Source: Glycine soja
Lineage: Eukaryota; Streptophyta; Magnoliopsida; Fabales; Fabaceae
DNA: 64,000 bases
Assembly: GCF_004193775.1 (NCBI RefSeq)
Contig: NC_041008.1
Location: 13,597,731-13,661,730, forward strand
Direction of reading: 5' to 3'
Below are positions 23,579 through 37,104 of the stretch, piece after piece (the stretch's first letter is position 1; every line of letters begins with the position of its first letter). Under the pieces are notes generated by a model that searched no databases, was not told the DNA's origin, and saw only the letters and a program-made list of their open reading frames with translations. Position numbers and translations under genes: made by a program.

Positions 23579-25234
23579 GTAAGTCATCTGATAACTTCTT
23601 GGGATTGCATTTTGTGGAGTACATCACGGTGCATCTAATATAAGTGTATATTTTGCTGAGAGATTTCTCTATCCTCGAAATAGTATCTCTTATTTTTTTC
23701 ACAAGCGCTGGCGAAGGTTGCACTCTGGTCACCAGTGCATTTGTTTGTGAACAGATCTGATATGATAAAGTGGCTGCTGTAGGATGACCGTTGAAGCATT
23801 ATGTCTACAATTTGGAGACAAAGGATTGCTATTTATAGCTTTTATGAGAATTTGTTACAAAAACTAGCTTATCTCAATTAGAGATGGGATGTATTTATCA
23901 AGTTATGGTGGTGATTACATTTCTGGATGGGATGTATTATCAGTACTTGAATTTATGCTGTATGGACTCAAGTTAATTAGAGATGGAAAAAGTATTGAGC
24001 AGTGATGTGTAATTCATATCATACTTGGACGGATAATGTGAAAGATTTCCCCACTGCTCTATCTTCATTTTCATTTGGACAGAGATCAGACTAGAGATGC
24101 TACTTGTTTGATTAAGGCTTCATGGAGTTTTACCTCCTGAATTTATCAATAAGTTGATTCTTTATTTTGAATCTCTAAAGAGATGTTTAGTTACTTTGGA
24201 TGAATTACTTTTTTGTTTTACAGTGATATGATCAGAACAAAGGTGAACTCATTAGCCCTTTGTTGAGATAGTAGTAATAAGAGCACTACTTCAGCAATTA
24301 ATAAAGTCAAATAGTTAGTTTCATGGGATTTATTTGGCTTGGTGTCTTCCTAAGATAGTAAAAAGCATAATGCACTGGTAAAATTTGTTGCTGGAATGAT
24401 TTGATACTATTGAGGTTTTTGTGCTGAGGGGGACTACAAGACAATGCTAAAGATGCATTGATATCTTTCCTTAGCTAGTTAACTTCATAGATTTCCATAT
24501 TGCAATTCAATAATTTGTACTCAATTGGTTGACCTCCACTGACATGGACCTTAGAAGATCAATTGCCTTTGCAATATCTTGGGGAAATGCAACAATCAAC
24601 TGATTAACAGATTAGCAGAAAAGGGTTGAGTATAGTCTGTTACTGAATGTTTCTGAATTGGAATTTAATTATTAAAGTTGGTTCATTATGTACCTGGTTT
24701 TACCACCCAATCTGCTTAATATAGCCTAACCCTAACCCAAAGGCAAAGGTTGCTGAAATTTATGCTTGTGTGGATTTGATCTTGATTTCATGTTTAAGTG
24801 GGTGTCTCTTATTACCATACAATGTTCATTGAGTTTCAAATACATTACTATTTTTATTAGGCTCAAGGCACTGGAAGCTATTGCCTATGGAATGGGGTAT
24901 CGATTATGTCTTCTTGGTGGACTCGCGTTTTAGACTACAAAGCTTGTTAGGATTTATGAATATGCTTTTTCATATATAATTTTCTCATGCATGTAACTTG
25001 GATTTCAGATTATTGTTGCATTAATATTCTCAGGTTCTTAGGCTATTCAAATTGTTAATCTTACAAGTAGTTAAGTGCCAACTTGCCTTTCCATTCTCAT
25101 CGTGACCAGGTTTCATTTGCATATTCTTCACTCGGTGAGGGTTATGTAGGTTTCATTTTAATTATTCTTCACTTGGTGAGGGTTATGTACTAACTTAAGT
25201 TTTAGTTTCCAGTTTGTTCTCTCTCACGGTGCAG
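23579..25234 (+). other. Probable 3' UTR intron of the RRM gene
   Basis: A consensus donor gtaagt begins one base after the TGA plus G (23575-23578). A pyrimidine-rich acceptor ending gtgcag lies at 25229-25234, followed by a sequence that looks like a terminal UTR exon (about 25235-25490, with repeated tgtaaa words). The stretch has no other gene. A donor this close to the stop should not by itself trigger nonsense-mediated decay. Confidence 0.5.
23889..23924 (+). repeat. Copy of part of exon 10 in the 3' UTR intron
   Basis: These 36 bases match 23338-23373 (exon 10 of the RRM gene) with a single mismatch. A further related word, ggatgggatgtatt, follows directly. Confidence 0.9.
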
Positions 25235-25489
25235 GGTGTAAGCTCTCCTCAAGCCTTTGTTTGGTAACTCTCTGTATATACATATGGAAGTTTACCTCTT
25301 ATTTTTTGGTATCTTGTTTTATTTAGTTATTAGATGCTGTCACAGGTTCTTGTAAATCAATGTTTTGTGGATTGATTCATGCATGACATTGTAAATACTG
25401 GGTAAAGTAACATGTTGCTCAGATTTCTATTTATTCCGCGTATGTTGTGCATGTATGCTGATAACGTATTTTGTATAACTAAAGAAAAC

Positions 25490-28400
25490 AAGGTATTTGG
25501 AATTTAAAATGTTCTTAGCAATACTACTAGCTTTTGACATGGTGAGCTAGGTGTCAAATGGTAAAATCTAGGAAAATTGGGTGATTAGATTTGGTTGCCC
25601 TCACCATTGGGTTTGGGTGATTGATCTCAACATTACATTAATGTGCAACATGAACTAGTGGTAGATATTCGTGCCTAACATTTTTAGTATCATTCACCTC
25701 AAGGAGATGGTCAATGCTTGACTATAGAGGCGAAACATGAAAACAAAAATGTGAAATTCCCCAAGAATGAAAGATAATATACACTTGCATTACTTCTTGT
25801 ATAATCATTAGCACTAAAGTGCGGTCTTTCTACAAGTGCACCGCAAAAGGCATATCACCTCATACCAAGCCAATAAGAAAATAAAAGGAATAATTTGCAT
25901 GTAACAATTTAAAAAGTGTTAAGAATGGGGAATAAGGACTTTTCCAAAGATCAAGGACTATAGTTTTCCCATGATTTCCTATCTTTGTAAGTGATCTCTC
26001 TACCTCTTGCTGCCCAAATTCTCAAGCTTGGAGGGGGATATTAATAATATTATGTGGTATGTTCCACTTGGCCAAGCTTCACAATGCGAACCACAACTAA
26101 GAATAAAAATAAGAATAATTAATGAAAAGGTTAGTTGAGGAAGGTGATAAGGGTGAATAAGAGACAAAATGTAAAGAATGATAGCTATCTTAGCTAGAAT
26201 AAGTTGGGGGATAACCCTTCAATGCTTGAATAATCAAGAGTTGTTTAAAATAAAACAAAAACCAAGAAGAGAAAGAGAGAGGAGTCTAGGTGTTAAGAAA
26301 AAGAAAGAGCAGGGTATAGCATAAACATGAAATATATTAGGAAAAGAAACTAAAAGTGAATTTAAGGAGTGATAGGCTCAACTCAACAAAGAAAAATGGA
26401 GAAAATTTTCTTAAGAGTGTTGGATGTAATACGTGGTTAATATTCCGCAAGTACAGAAATAAGTTATGATGTTTCCTAATGTGAAATTTCGTGTAACTTC
26501 TCAAATACAAAATAAGTAAAAAAAATTAAGAATACTATATGATTTGGAAACGAATGCCTCGTTGCCATTCCTCCATTCCCTAAGGAGAAGTGAATAAATT
26601 TTATTTAGTTTATAAAATTTACAGCTAGTCAATGTAGATCCAAGTTGGTGATATCTAATAAAAGAAAATAAATTTTTATTTAACATACATACTTACATCA
26701 AGTCAATGTAGATTAAAGTTGGTGTTATCCAATAAAGAACTAACACGTTTATATTTGTGATAAAAAGAATGTGTTTATACATATAAAGTTGACATCACTT
26801 TAAGAAATAAAAAGTACATTCGAATTCATAACTAAAAAAGAATAAAAAACTTTATTTTGTAAAATATTCTATTTAAAATATTAACTATAATAAAAATATA
26901 CAAACTAACATCTATACTTAATGTTTTTATTAAATACTACTTTGGAAAATGAAGATGTTATGCCTCGACAAGTTCATTTTAAAAGATGTTGTTCTAGCTA
27001 GGCATGTTTATGATGTTGAATTTTCAATCTAGAGGAATTTATAAAACAAAAAACTACTCTATCTAATGTCAACCAACAGACCAACTTCTTATCAATAATC
27101 ATCCTCATGTTTCTGTAAAATATGGCGGCAACCTTTCAATTATTAAATTTACTCTGTTTTATACAATAAAAAGGAACAAAAGATATAAAAAAATCCAAAT
27201 GCCAACCCCGTTAATGTTTTATTTTAAAAATAAAATTACAGAAATCTATACATAAATATTAATACATTTTTTTTGTGAAAGATGTCGTTCAATTTAAATC
27301 AATTTTTTTTATTTATAAGAATCAAACTCAAGTATTAGAGATATTTATAACAATTCACACATACTTTTCAATCAAGTTTTAAATAAAATATACTAACTAC
27401 CACACAGTATTTTGTATTAATTCAAATTAAAATTTCCTTTATTTTCGTAAACAATTCAACATAAATTGTTTTGAAATCGTTTACATTATTCTTATGTTTG
27501 ATGCGTTTATTTTCTAGATATTTTATTTGTTGACGTAAGTAACGAGTTTTGTTCTTGTTTTCTCATAACCATACGCCTGGAAGAGAGAATTTTTTTTTTT
27601 CTTGTAAATGACTTTGGCAAATTTTGCAGTGGAAAATTTCATACTAAACAAGATTTTCTTTTGGAGTAGAAAAATGCTATCAAGTATCCATCGTTTGTTA
27701 TAGAATTTCACAAATCTTACCAACGACATTGTTGCATAACCACGCACGAGAGGAGAGAGAAGAAGCAAAGGTGATTCGCATTGAAATTTACTTCCCTCAA
27801 ATTTTGTAATAATTTGTATAACAAAATTTTCTTCTTTGTTTGGAAGAGGGATTTAAAATTATGAAAAATTTTAAATTTTAAGAATTTTAAATACTTTAAT
27901 TGAAATTATTTTATTTTCAAAATTTTGTATTTGGATAAAAAAATTAAAATTGTGAGGTGAAAGAAAATGAATGTAAAGAGAATAGAATATATACTTGGTG
28001 TGCTTCCAAAAAGAAGAATACTGATGGACTACACCCGACTATAACATTCAGTCACGTAAAGCATGACTTAGTTCCTCCGCGCCGACGAGCACCTTTGTCG
28101 CGTGATGGATAGCAACGACTGTTCCCCTGACTGACGGGTGCAATTCTAAGTGTTCCCCTATGCCCACACCACACCTGATCGATGTTCCACGAGCTCAGAA
28201 GATGTTTCTTGAAGAAGAGGATTATCTGCATGAGGGAAGAGTCGCGAATTTGAGAACGAGATTTCAGAAACATTCAGGTGGAAGAGAGATGAAGGTTATA
28301 AAGGAAATACACCAACAATTTAGAAGATTCTTTAAGAAGAGAATTTCATTTTCTCACCTTTTAGAAGAAAATTGAAATTCCACATTTTTAGTTGCTTAAA

Positions 28401-28700
28401 ATTCTAAAAATTTAAATTCTTCATAAAAAAAATATCTAAACTATGAATTTTAGATTAGAAAAATTTAAATCCTCTGATAAATTATTTTTCTCTGTTAAAA
28501 TTCTCTATAAAAACGTACTCTTAGATAAATGTTTTTATTTAGTACTAATCCTTTGTCACGTTGACCAATTAGAAATTTCCATGAGGTTCTCGCATAAACA
28601 TACACGACAGCGTTGATAAAGAAAAGATTGTATTGTAATTGTCTTTTGAGAATTTTCGTTAAAAGAAAATCATACTAAATAAGATTTCCGTATTGATGTT
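25490..28700. other. Intergenic, no gene supported
   Basis: The stretch is mostly AT-rich. Around 28040-28330 there is a less AT-rich patch with short open frames on both strands (28052-28273 minus, 28160-28375 plus) that I cannot identify. The words catactaaacaagatttt (27640-27658) and its near copy at 28669-28686 show a dispersed repeat. The flanks of the patch at 27850-27950 and 28370-28510 are weakly inverted to one another, so the patch may lie within a non-autonomous transposon. Confidence 0.4.
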
Positions 28701-28728
28701 GTATACACAATCAATTATTTAGTGATGG

Positions 28729-28960
28729 CTGGATTATTGATTCAGGCAACTCCTACCACATATGTAAAATTGGGATTTGGTTTACAAGTTTCTTGTCAAT
28801 GCATGTCGGTGGTCATGAGAAATAGTACTTCCTCCACAGTCATTGGTTTTGGAACAATTCAAAGGATCAAGATACACAATGGAGCGGTGAGAAATTTGTC
28901 TCATTTCCACATACTAGACTTAAAAACCTCCCACCTTTAGTGTTCTTCTAAAGGTGTAGA
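28729..28960 (+). mobile_element. Copia retrotransposon protease-region relic
   Basis: One frame reads WIIDSGNSYH, the pepsin-type D-S/T-G active-site segment of plant copia polyproteins, where it precedes the usual 'hypersensitive to integrase' stretch. The continuation in that and a neighbouring frame still resembles the copia sequence as far as the LSHFHILDLK part. Stop codons and frame changes break it, and no integrase or reverse transcriptase follows. Confidence 0.72.
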
Positions 28961-31190
28961 TATAAAACTCCCCAAAAATATTCTTTTAATCGAAGATTGA
29001 ATGGGTAGTGTGTTTAGTTTTTCATTAAAATAGAGCCTCGTGGACATTTGCCTCAACACAAACCTTTTTCACAACACATGCAATTGTTTATTTTCTAACG
29101 AGTAATCAAATACAACATTAATGACTTAGTGTTCATTTGTTTTATAATTTAATAGAACTGATTTTATGAAGGTAATCGTCTTTACATGTTTTTTTATTAT
29201 CGTAAATGCATTAGTATGTTTAATTACAAACTACCTTCTTAATATAAAATATGTGATTTGATAAAACCTTTTTAGGATCTTCTGTGAGTTCTTCTACCAA
29301 CAGAGATGAAATACTTGTAAAAACACTTCGACCCTCAAGTCAAAAGTATAAAGATGAACACGTGGATAAGTATATGGATTGTGAATACAAAGTGAATCCA
29401 TGGACTTTGATCCTCTTTAATTTCTCTTATATTTTAATGAATGATAATGTTAGATTATATATCCTAGATTTAGAAATTATCCGTTACCTTTTCATTGATA
29501 TTCTTCTCTCTTTCCTTATTTAAAACATTGTTATTCTTTTTTAAGTTATGAGTTTAGTCTATTGCCGGATATGATATCCCTCCGAGTCCGGTGATGAACT
29601 ATTGAGACCGACTAAAGACTTATAGAGTTCGAGGAGAACAAAAAATATATATATATATATATTGACCTTGCATTTTTTATTTTTTTACATTTAAAATTCT
29701 GCATCTGTCAATGTACATTGAGGTTAGCACGACTGTTAGTGCTAAATCAGTATCATGTCATGTTCTTTTTGATTTGAATGTTGCTCACTTGTCACTTAAA
29801 AGATGAGGCACATGAATGAGACAGGGATGTCTATGTTGACCAAAGATGGCTTTTTTAACCGATTAGAAATTTGCGATCCAAATTCTTGTAACCCTATGTC
29901 CTAAGGGAAACAAAACTATGTGTCAAAGTTTTTTGGGGTGGTGCTATTACAATTGAACTTATTTAGGACACTCATACACCGATACACACCCGCTTCTCTC
30001 TCTCTTGAACCAACTTGTTTATGGTTGTCCAATTATTGCACATGTTCCTTATTCACATTCTAAGAAATAGCACAACTGCCAAGTAGCACAAAGTGTAGTC
30101 TCTTCCAAATCATCAACCACATAAGAAAAAAGTACATTCTCTTCTCCTATACCCCAATGCCAAATGGCCGGTCACAATTCATTATGGATCAAGAATTCAA
30201 GATCCTCTAGAGTTCTACAATAACTCCAGTGTGGGTGCAGTTCATAATCTCATGCACCTTTCATTTTCATTTGTGTTATTTTTTGGCTAAATAACCACAA
30301 GTGATTTTACGGTAGAAATTGAGTGTATATAGTTTTGGTGAAATTGCAGATGATCTCATTATTTTGATACAAATTTTGTCTAAAAGGAAGCGCATTGGTC
30401 TATTCCTTACTCTTTAAATAAAAATAGAATGTTGCTAGAATGTAAACGTGGATAAGAATGACACATGTCAATTTATATATAAAAAAAGGAATTAAATAAC
30501 AAGTTTTTAAAGTCGCAAATCTGAAAAAGATTTTACTTAACCACCCTTCCAACTTGAGGGTTATGCCTTGAGTGATAGTGACAAATTTAGAAATTTTAAG
30601 TTGTGATAGCTATACTTATATATAAATTTGTGGAGTCTATACTTATTAAATAGTCTTTTTTTTTATTGCATTTTAAATTATGGGGACAGTTTGTAATTAC
30701 ATGTATGTAAGTTAATAATAATAAAAAAGTTTCTGAGAGCAACTATACTCTTAAATGTGACAACGCAGATCCGTCCCAATTTGGTGATATTTGGTTAAAG
30801 ACAAAATAAATAAATAAATTAAGAACCTTAGTTTAACTGGAAACAAGTTGTTTATATGATTGCTTGATCCAATACCAAGGAGGATGGTTTTCCTTCAATG
30901 TAGCCTACCTTATCCATCTTATCAACTAGTACTTAGGCCTCTGTATTACAAAAAATTAAATTTAAAAAAAAATACCAGACTTTTACTTGTGAGACTGTAT
31001 TGAGACAAGTTTGTCTACACTACCAAATAATATACCAAACTTAAGAAAGTAACAAAAGAAAAAAGTAGAAAGAATTAGAATAAAAAAGGAGGAAGCGGAT
31101 TGCACAAGGAAAAGTAGTTTACCGGCCAGTCTGTAATAGAATCACTACATTTACAACTAGTCAACCATACTACATGCATTGAGAAAATGC
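28960..31190. other. Intergenic, no gene supported
   Basis: Only short unrecognised frames are present (for example 29284-29523), with an (AT) run at 29646-29660. Some of it may be further copia debris. Confidence 0.45.
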
Positions 31191-31196
31191 AAGGAA

Positions 31197-33279
31197 TCAA
31201 ACCGCTAGCTGTTGTTGCTTTTGATGAGAAGATTCATCCTCATTGAAGCACAAGTGGGCCTTTAGTGATTTTCCTAAATTTAGGGTGGAATCTGCAAAAT
31301 TTAGAGGTTGTTGGATCAACAACATTTCTCTTTGGAGATTGACACAGTAGGCTTGGAAGGTGCCTGGGGTTACATTTAAATGGAAACCCAAACCAAACAG
31401 GAAATCCAACTCAAGAAAATTCATCTCTATTTTGGTGATTCCCCCAACTTTTGCATAGTAAGCATTGTTGTAGTACCTGAAAAATATCAAACCACATGCA
31501 CAAAAAGAGAACGTTAGGTTAATATCATGTAAAGTGTTTTTCTTATAAAAAATTACTTAGTCAAACATAATAAGTATTTGACATTTGTTTTTCTTTATAA
31601 CTAAATGTTCGAAAACTATATATATATATATAAAATAAGTGTAGTGAGTGTATATTATTTTGAGAAGGTTTAATCTTAACCACATGGTTATAAAACTAAA
31701 TGAATGATGATGATTAGGTTTAAATAAAACTGATGTCAACTATTTATATATATATTTTTGTTACAATTAGACTTTTTTTTTTGTTACAGTCAACTATTTA
31801 TATAATAATCATACTATCAATATTGATTATTATCTTTTGTTACATTTCCATTAACTAGCTCGCTCTATTTTTCAATGTATAATATATTAAATATTAATAA
31901 AAGATATTTGCTGGATATGTGCAGTAAACTCATGGGATCACATGGGTAGATTGTCTCTTCTCAATGGAAAGCCAGCCTAACCATAGTGTTTTTCACAAGC
32001 AAGAATTTGGAGTATATTTTTTTTAAAAATATTGTTGTCATAAACACGGAACATTACGTCAGAGACAATTATAAAAGATTAAGAAACACCCCAAAAGGAG
32101 AAAAAAAGAAACAGCCCAACAATAATTCACAATATGGGGTTTTAAGATATTTAAATTTTCTTCTGGTACTGGAATACTTCAAAATTCAGAACAAGAATAA
32201 TTGATGGAGATAATCATAGATCTCCAGACAGGGGAAATGCAGAACAACTGAACCATCATTTGACTTTTGTCTAACTAACTGCGACATACTCCATAGAATT
32301 CATAAGAAAAAGCAGAGGAAAAGAAAAGAGTTCAAAGTAAAGAGTAACACCCATAATTCATCACTGGTTAATTTAATCATATTAAAGTTTCAGAATTCAG
32401 AAATAACAGAAATTGAACGTCTGTTAAGGATATTAAGATAGTTAGGTGTATTTGATTTCTATTTTCAAAAAATATATTTTTATTTTTTTAAAAAAAATTA
32501 GACACCTACGCCATGTTCATGCCTTACTACATGCAATACCTATCTAGATGATCCACACTCTTGAGTTAGGATTACAAGACAGAAAAAAACATCTACCAAT
32601 TGTTGTTTTTTTTTTTAAAGAATTTTCAAAACTTGTTAAATTTTGAATGAAAAATTGATTACTAAGCAGCATGAAATTCTGTAAAAAAAAAAAAAGAATG
32701 AAATTAATTAGGAAAACAGTTTATAAAATAAAAAAAGTGAGGATGAAAAATCAAACAAACTCTCTTAGTATTGCTAGCTACCTTAGAAAATAAAAAAAAA
32801 AAACCTATTCTAACTTTCCAAGCCTCTAAATAACCCATGATTTCATCAATGATTAACTTAATTATTATATATACATCAAAGTTTCACAATCAAGAAAACA
32901 CAGAATTTGAAAATTTGTTAAGTGTACTAACTAAGGCCTAAGCCACTTACATGTCATCCATGAACTTGGCAGCTACCATGACACTAGTGATCAGCAAACG
33001 GTGCACGTTGAAGGTGTTGATGGGAAGGGAGGGTTGTCTCTGAGTGAATCGGTCGAGGTAGACGTAGGCGACGACGAAGCACGAGGGGCTGCAGTTGGCG
33101 TACTTGAAGATTCTCTCAAGGTAGCTCTGAATTGAGATGTTTGGCCTTGTCAAGCCATGGAACACTGAGATCTTCTGGTGCCGTTGGTTGTGATCATTTG
33201 ACTCAGCCACCCTTTCAAGAAGAGAGGAGAGGAAGGTGATCACTTTTGGCATCACACTTGGACTCTCCTCCTCTGCCAT
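31197..33279 (-). CDS. P/U-type cyclin (cyclin-U4-like), 2 exons
   Basis: On the minus strand exon 1 is 33279-32951 and exon 2 is 31476-31197, with donor gtaagt and acceptor tttttcag. The methionine codon 110 is split across the junction. The 202-residue product is normal for plant P-type (PHO80/PREG-like) cyclins. Residues about 48-143 form the single cyclin box: FHGLTRPNISIQSYLERI, then ANCSPSCFVVAYVYLDRF, LLITSVMVAAKF and the YYNNAYYAKVGGI segment. These cyclins bind CDKA-type kinases; U4 members are linked to cell division and to brassinosteroid-dependent growth in Arabidopsis and rice. The C-terminal tail is Gln/Ser-rich. The ATG at 33279 is the first after the TATA box. The intron is 1,474 nt with no other gene. 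Paralogue assignment within U1-U4 is from memory. Confidence 0.9.
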
Positions 33280-33337
33280 GGAAATTTTGCCAAAGCTTTG
33301 ATGGAACAACAATGTTTGAAATTGTCATGATGTGGGA

Positions 33338-33345
33338 TATTTATA
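33338..33345 (-). promoter_or_regulatory. TATA box of the cyclin gene
   Basis: Read on the minus strand this is TATAAATA, about 60 bp upstream of the ATG. It predicts a transcription start near 33312 and a 5' UTR of about 30 nt. Confidence 0.6.
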
Positions 33346-33782
33346 TGCCACTTCTTTATCCTATGCACTAAGACCATAGGTTAAAGGAGTTATCAAATGA
33401 TTTTATACTTTTTAATATAATAGATGATTTATTTTTTTATAATTTTTTTTATAATTTTTGTCCTCTTAACCTAAGTATTTGTTGCATATGATAGAAAAAT
33501 CTACACGCACATGTATTAAATAAAGATCGATTGACTTGAGTTGTCAAATTTAATAACATGACACTTGATTGCATTTTTTGGTTTGTCTGCTTTCTTAATC
33601 TTGCAAATTTCATCCTTTTATTATTTTTACAAATTTGATCTCTCACTATTTTAAACCTATCGGTTAACTTAACAATTAATATTTTACAAAAATATTGATG
33701 TAACCGTATAATAAAATGTCACATCGATATTACACATACGCCAAAATTGTATAATTAAATAATAGGGTTAAAGCATATATAT

Positions 33783-33998
<216 letters not shown>

Positions 33999-33999
33999 T

Positions 34000-35040
34000 T
34001 TTCTTGATGCAAAAATACCCTAGTAATTTAAATAATGACGACTTGCAAGTTGGCACATCAGTGGTGGTGTGTATCCTTTTTCGGCTATAAAAGTTTTGGG
34101 GTTTGAGTTGGGTAATGATTTTGATTTCCTCTTTAATTTCAAAACTTGACTTGTAAAAGAGGGAAGGCTGGTGCGTTTACTGTGGATTAATGTCCCTTTC
34201 TCGAAATTAAGTAGTGATTTTGTAGTTGATTTATTTGTGACCGTGGAGATGGCATTCCATACCCTTCATGTGATCACATGTGGGGGAATTTGAGACCCTA
34301 GTGTAAAGGTCCCACTGTTTGGAGACCCTAACATGTGTTTTGATTCTGGTACAAGTGGGTGACATGACATGGATTTGCTATGTTGGTCCACAGCATTACT
34401 ATACATTGCTTTTGTTCTATATACTTGCTTGCACAAACATTAAAAGAAAAACAGCGTAGAGGTGGTGTTTTTTGTTAAAGATTGGTTCATGTGATCCAAA
34501 TAAATCCAAAGTTTGAATAATAGTGTTATTTCTGTGATAATATTTATTGTTTTGGAAGGCATCCAACTTAGATTAGACTTTTATAGATTTCGTTTCGAAA
34601 AGGTTAGATTAAATGGTCTATTAATGTGTTTAAAAATCAAGGAACCTACTCTTTTTTTCCCCTTCAAAAAAAGAGAGCACATGCTACATAGTAAATAATA
34701 AAATCAGTATTTTTTTTTTCGTTTTCCGTATATATCCTTTTTGGGTGCAATACAAATTTCAATTATGTTAGAGACATGGTCACACATTAAATGAGTACTC
34801 TCTTTTGAGTGAAATCTAAGGAAAAAATATTGAATCACACCTATCAAGAAATTAGTTAACATTATTTAATCTGTTTTAACTTTAAATTATACACTTCATC
34901 AATTTTAGAGTGTGTAGCATATCCTAAGAAAATTCTCATTTCAACTTTGTCTTTCAATTTGGATCTTTTAACAACTGAACATAATAGATTGATTCAAAAA
35001 TCTTCAAGTGTTTGAGAGAGGGCTCCACTCCCATCCATGC
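34000..35040. other. Intergenic, no gene supported
   Basis: No recognisable coding sequence. This is the spacer between the cyclin promoter region and the CACTA element. Confidence 0.5.
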
Positions 35041-35063
35041 TTCCACTACTACAATTTATTGAT

Positions 35064-35262
35064 TTAACATCGCATGCTTAACATCGATTTTAAAAAAACT
35101 GATGTTAACATTAATATCTTAACATCAGTTATTGAAAAACTGATGTTAACATTAATATCTTAATATCGGTTATTGAAAAATCGATATTAACTATAGAAAG
35201 TTAACATCAATTTTTGAAAAAATTGATGTTAACATTAGTTTTGTTTAAGAAACCGATGTTGT
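35064..35262. repeat. CACTA subterminal repeats
   Basis: Words of the type ttaacatcgatttt and their reverse complements (aaaactgatgttaac) alternate at least six times right after the CACTA terminus. This is the kind of array bound by the accessory transposase protein in En/Spm elements. Confidence 0.7.
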
Positions 35263-35564
35263 CTTATTCATAACTTAAAACCCCAAAATCCATTTCCCCC
35301 CACGTGATCAGTTACCAAAACCCTTCTCCCTTTCTTTCTCATCGCTCAGGCTCGAAAGATTTGTCTGTCCTCCTCACTCAAGCTGCCATTGAGGTTCATG
35401 TTTGGGTTCGCACAGGCTCCATGAGTTCCCATTCATGACTGCCACAATTTAGGTACGTGGGCAAACCTTCATGTTGCTTTAACCTTTATCCCTATAGAAT
35501 GTTAACTTCGGGCTGGTGAGTTCGTTGTTTTGTAGGTTTTAGACATTGTCTTGGCTCTTGATTG

Positions 35565-35690
35565 GTGGGTTCGTGAGTTTGTGAGTTGGTGGGTTTGCGA
35601 GTTCCTGAGTTGGTGGGTTCGTGGGTTCGTGAGTTCGTGAGTTTGTGAGTTGGTGGGTTCGTGGGTTGGTTAGTTCGTTGTTTCGTAGGT
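35565..35690 (+). repeat. 8-bp minisatellite (gtgRgttY)
   Basis: About fifteen degenerate copies of an 8-bp unit (gtgagttc, gtgggttc, gtgagttt, gttggtgg) run head to tail. On the minus strand they give a Thr/Asn/Pro-rich frame that I regard as an artefact. Confidence 0.8.
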
Positions 35691-35699
35691 TGCTCTCTT

Positions 35700-37090
35700 T
35701 GGCACTTTTGATTTTGTAAGTTTTCTCTTCAACTTTTGATAGCTGTAACAATTCTTAGATTTTACTTCGAAGGGATAGCATTCGATCTTTATTCTCCTTT
35801 CGTTGTCTCTTATTATTTCTTTAAATACTGGTTTTGAATGAAATATTGGTGAATTCTGTTTTGTATGCCAACCTAACTGTGAGAGATGAATGGTTTGAAT
35901 ACACTTGAAAATACATATATAGATATCCTTTTTTAAATGTTTTTTGTTGTATTTAAAAGAAAGGCTGGAAATTTGTTCTGTGACTGTTACTAAGTGTTAG
36001 AAGAAGATGCTTGTTTCTGCCAGTTGCAGAGACTTTGATGCCACCACATGGGATGTATAGTTAGATACTGAAGATTACAAGAAGATCCCAGTTTCAATGT
36101 AACAACAATTAATCCAATCATAAATCAATTGTTTTTATTTATATCAATCCATTTTATCCCATTTTGTTTTGGATTGCTTAGCTTGAAACCTTGTTAGCTG
36201 TTACTATAAATTGAATTCACTAAAAATGAAATAAAAACTATATGAGAAGTAAGGATTGCCTTAAAGTTTCTCTTTGTGGTACTCCTAGGCTTAGGATATG
36301 ATAGTTTATCTAAGAGATTAGGACCATATCTTTACTTAAAGCAATATTTATAATTAGGGGAACAAGGAAAGGAAAGAGTTTATCTGTAGTCAGCATGATT
36401 TGGAGGGTATTGAGAATTGTAAACTAAGCCAGTTCAATTAGGAAGTAAGAGGATATGGAGGCTAATTTTTTATTTGCTGAAATCTTCGATGTTCTAGTCT
36501 AGCAAGCATGCCAATATTTTGTATTTAAATTTATAATCAATTTTAGGCATCTTTCTTTTCTTATATGTAAGTGTATGAATAGGAAAAGCTATCTTACTAA
36601 TACTCCAGGTCTGTAATATAGCTCAAAGGAGACCCAATTTAAATGAATGTGAATTCATGTAGGCTTACTTCTTGGGGTCTTGGACAATGAGAGTATTTCT
36701 TATTATCATGACTACCCTGCATGTTCGATTTGCTATAGTATTAGTAATAGGGCAAAGTATAGGCATAACACATCACTACCTAATAGGAACTCAGAAAATA
36801 AGATGGAACCTAGGTGGAAAGAATAAAAAAGAGTAGAATTTAACTATTGAAAATTGAACACAAAGTGGATAATTGAATAAGGATCTTTCCTCCCACTCCC
36901 TAATCTGATTTGTTGAATACCCTCCCTAATATGATTTCCTTATTTATCTAACCAAACTCCAATAGCTGTCCTTATTCAGCCCTCCACATTATACATCCTG
37001 ACAATACTTCCCCCTTGAAATTCCACCTTGCCCTCAAGGTGGAAATAGGGAATTCAGAACCTCACAGGCTTTGATCTTTTTCTTTAAGAG
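35700..37090. other. Non-coding sequence inside the CACTA interval
   Basis: No gene seen. The segment 36985-37050, with the words cttgaaattccaccttg and ctcaaggtgg, appears to belong to the following copia relic. Confidence 0.45.
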
Positions 37091-37104
37091 CACTTGATGG
37101 AATG

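Noticed and set aside
28729..28940. A small host protein gene
   Set aside because: The alternative frame carries the copia protease motif, and the open frame itself is out of register with it.
35539..35751. Thr/Asn/Pro-rich minus-strand repeat protein
   Set aside because: Artefact of the 8-bp minisatellite; no ATG context or homology.
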